A stretch of DNA of 40,987 nt, taken from assembly GCA_040752115.1 (NCBI GenBank), contig JBFMFB010000022.1:1-40987 (forward strand), read 5' to 3'. Below, in pieces: positions 40,965-40,987 of this stretch. This stretch comes from JBFMFB01 sp040752115 (GTDB taxonomy: Bacteria; Pseudomonadota; Gammaproteobacteria; Burkholderiales; Sulfuricellaceae). Each line of letters starts with the position of its first letter. Positions within the stretch are counted from its first letter, which is position 1. The position numbers and the translations under genes are program-made. Under the pieces are notes generated by a model. The model made no database searches. It was not told where the DNA came from and saw only the letters and a program-made list of their open reading frames with translations.

Positions 40965-40987
40965 GAAGGCGTAATCAGTGGTTGATA

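Overview
The window is 41 kb of GC-rich chromosome from a betaproteobacterium. Gene content and order fit the Nitrosomonadales / Sulfuricella-Gallionella-Rhodocyclales part of the class. Supporting blocks are rpsT next to murJ and a DUF3579 gene, argD-argF-argG, xseB-ispA-dxs behind a Rieske protein, and pcnB-folK-dNK-panB-panC. The lineage is an inference from synteny. No rRNA, tRNA, CRISPR array or complete prophage was seen.

Layout. (1) 90-7189: assimilatory sulfate reduction on the minus strand (sulfite-exporter-like tauE, cysI, cysH, cysD, cysN), with a CysB-type LysR regulator divergent from it. (2) 7190-9250: a small accessory patch with an AT-richer DUF4238 gene between copies of a GGGTCAGACTC repeat, an intact DUF2442 gene beside a broken DUF4160 partner, and REP-like hairpins. 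(3) 9251-20515: murJ, rpsT, DUF3579, a pyridoxal-phosphate Orn/Lys/Arg decarboxylase, argD, argF, argG, ppnP, yajQ, a DJ-1/YajL protein, a class I glutamine amidotransferase and a periplasmic retropepsin-like protease. (4) 20728-25811: folE2, dxs, ispA and xseB as one minus-strand operon, with a Rieske oxygenase divergent. (5) 26083-32088: an EamA transporter, a SerB-like HAD phosphatase, a BtuCD-type permease and ATPase, and a membrane-bound PAS-GGDEF-EAL protein. (6) 32213-36736: pcnB, folK, a deoxynucleoside kinase, panB and panC (RNA tailing, folate, dNTP salvage, pantothenate). (7) 36737-38761: a second accessory patch that separates panC from panD and holds a RAYT transposase between perfect inverted REPs, plus an AT-richer HEPN-like gene. 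(8) 38762-40987: panD and an LTA-synthase-type sulfatase-fold gene that stops early at an AT-rich junction.

The most unusual aspect is the intergenic DNA. At least three REP-like families share a GTAGG head and occur as inverted pairs. Four other families, unrelated in sequence, share one architecture: a 6-7 nt core repeated every 9-10 nt on one arm and mirrored on the other. A 141-bp long palindrome is also present. The two AT-richer orphan genes (DUF4238 and HEPN-like) are each bracketed by heptamers resembling inverted integron core sites, so they may be former gene cassettes. This is a hypothesis, not a demonstration.
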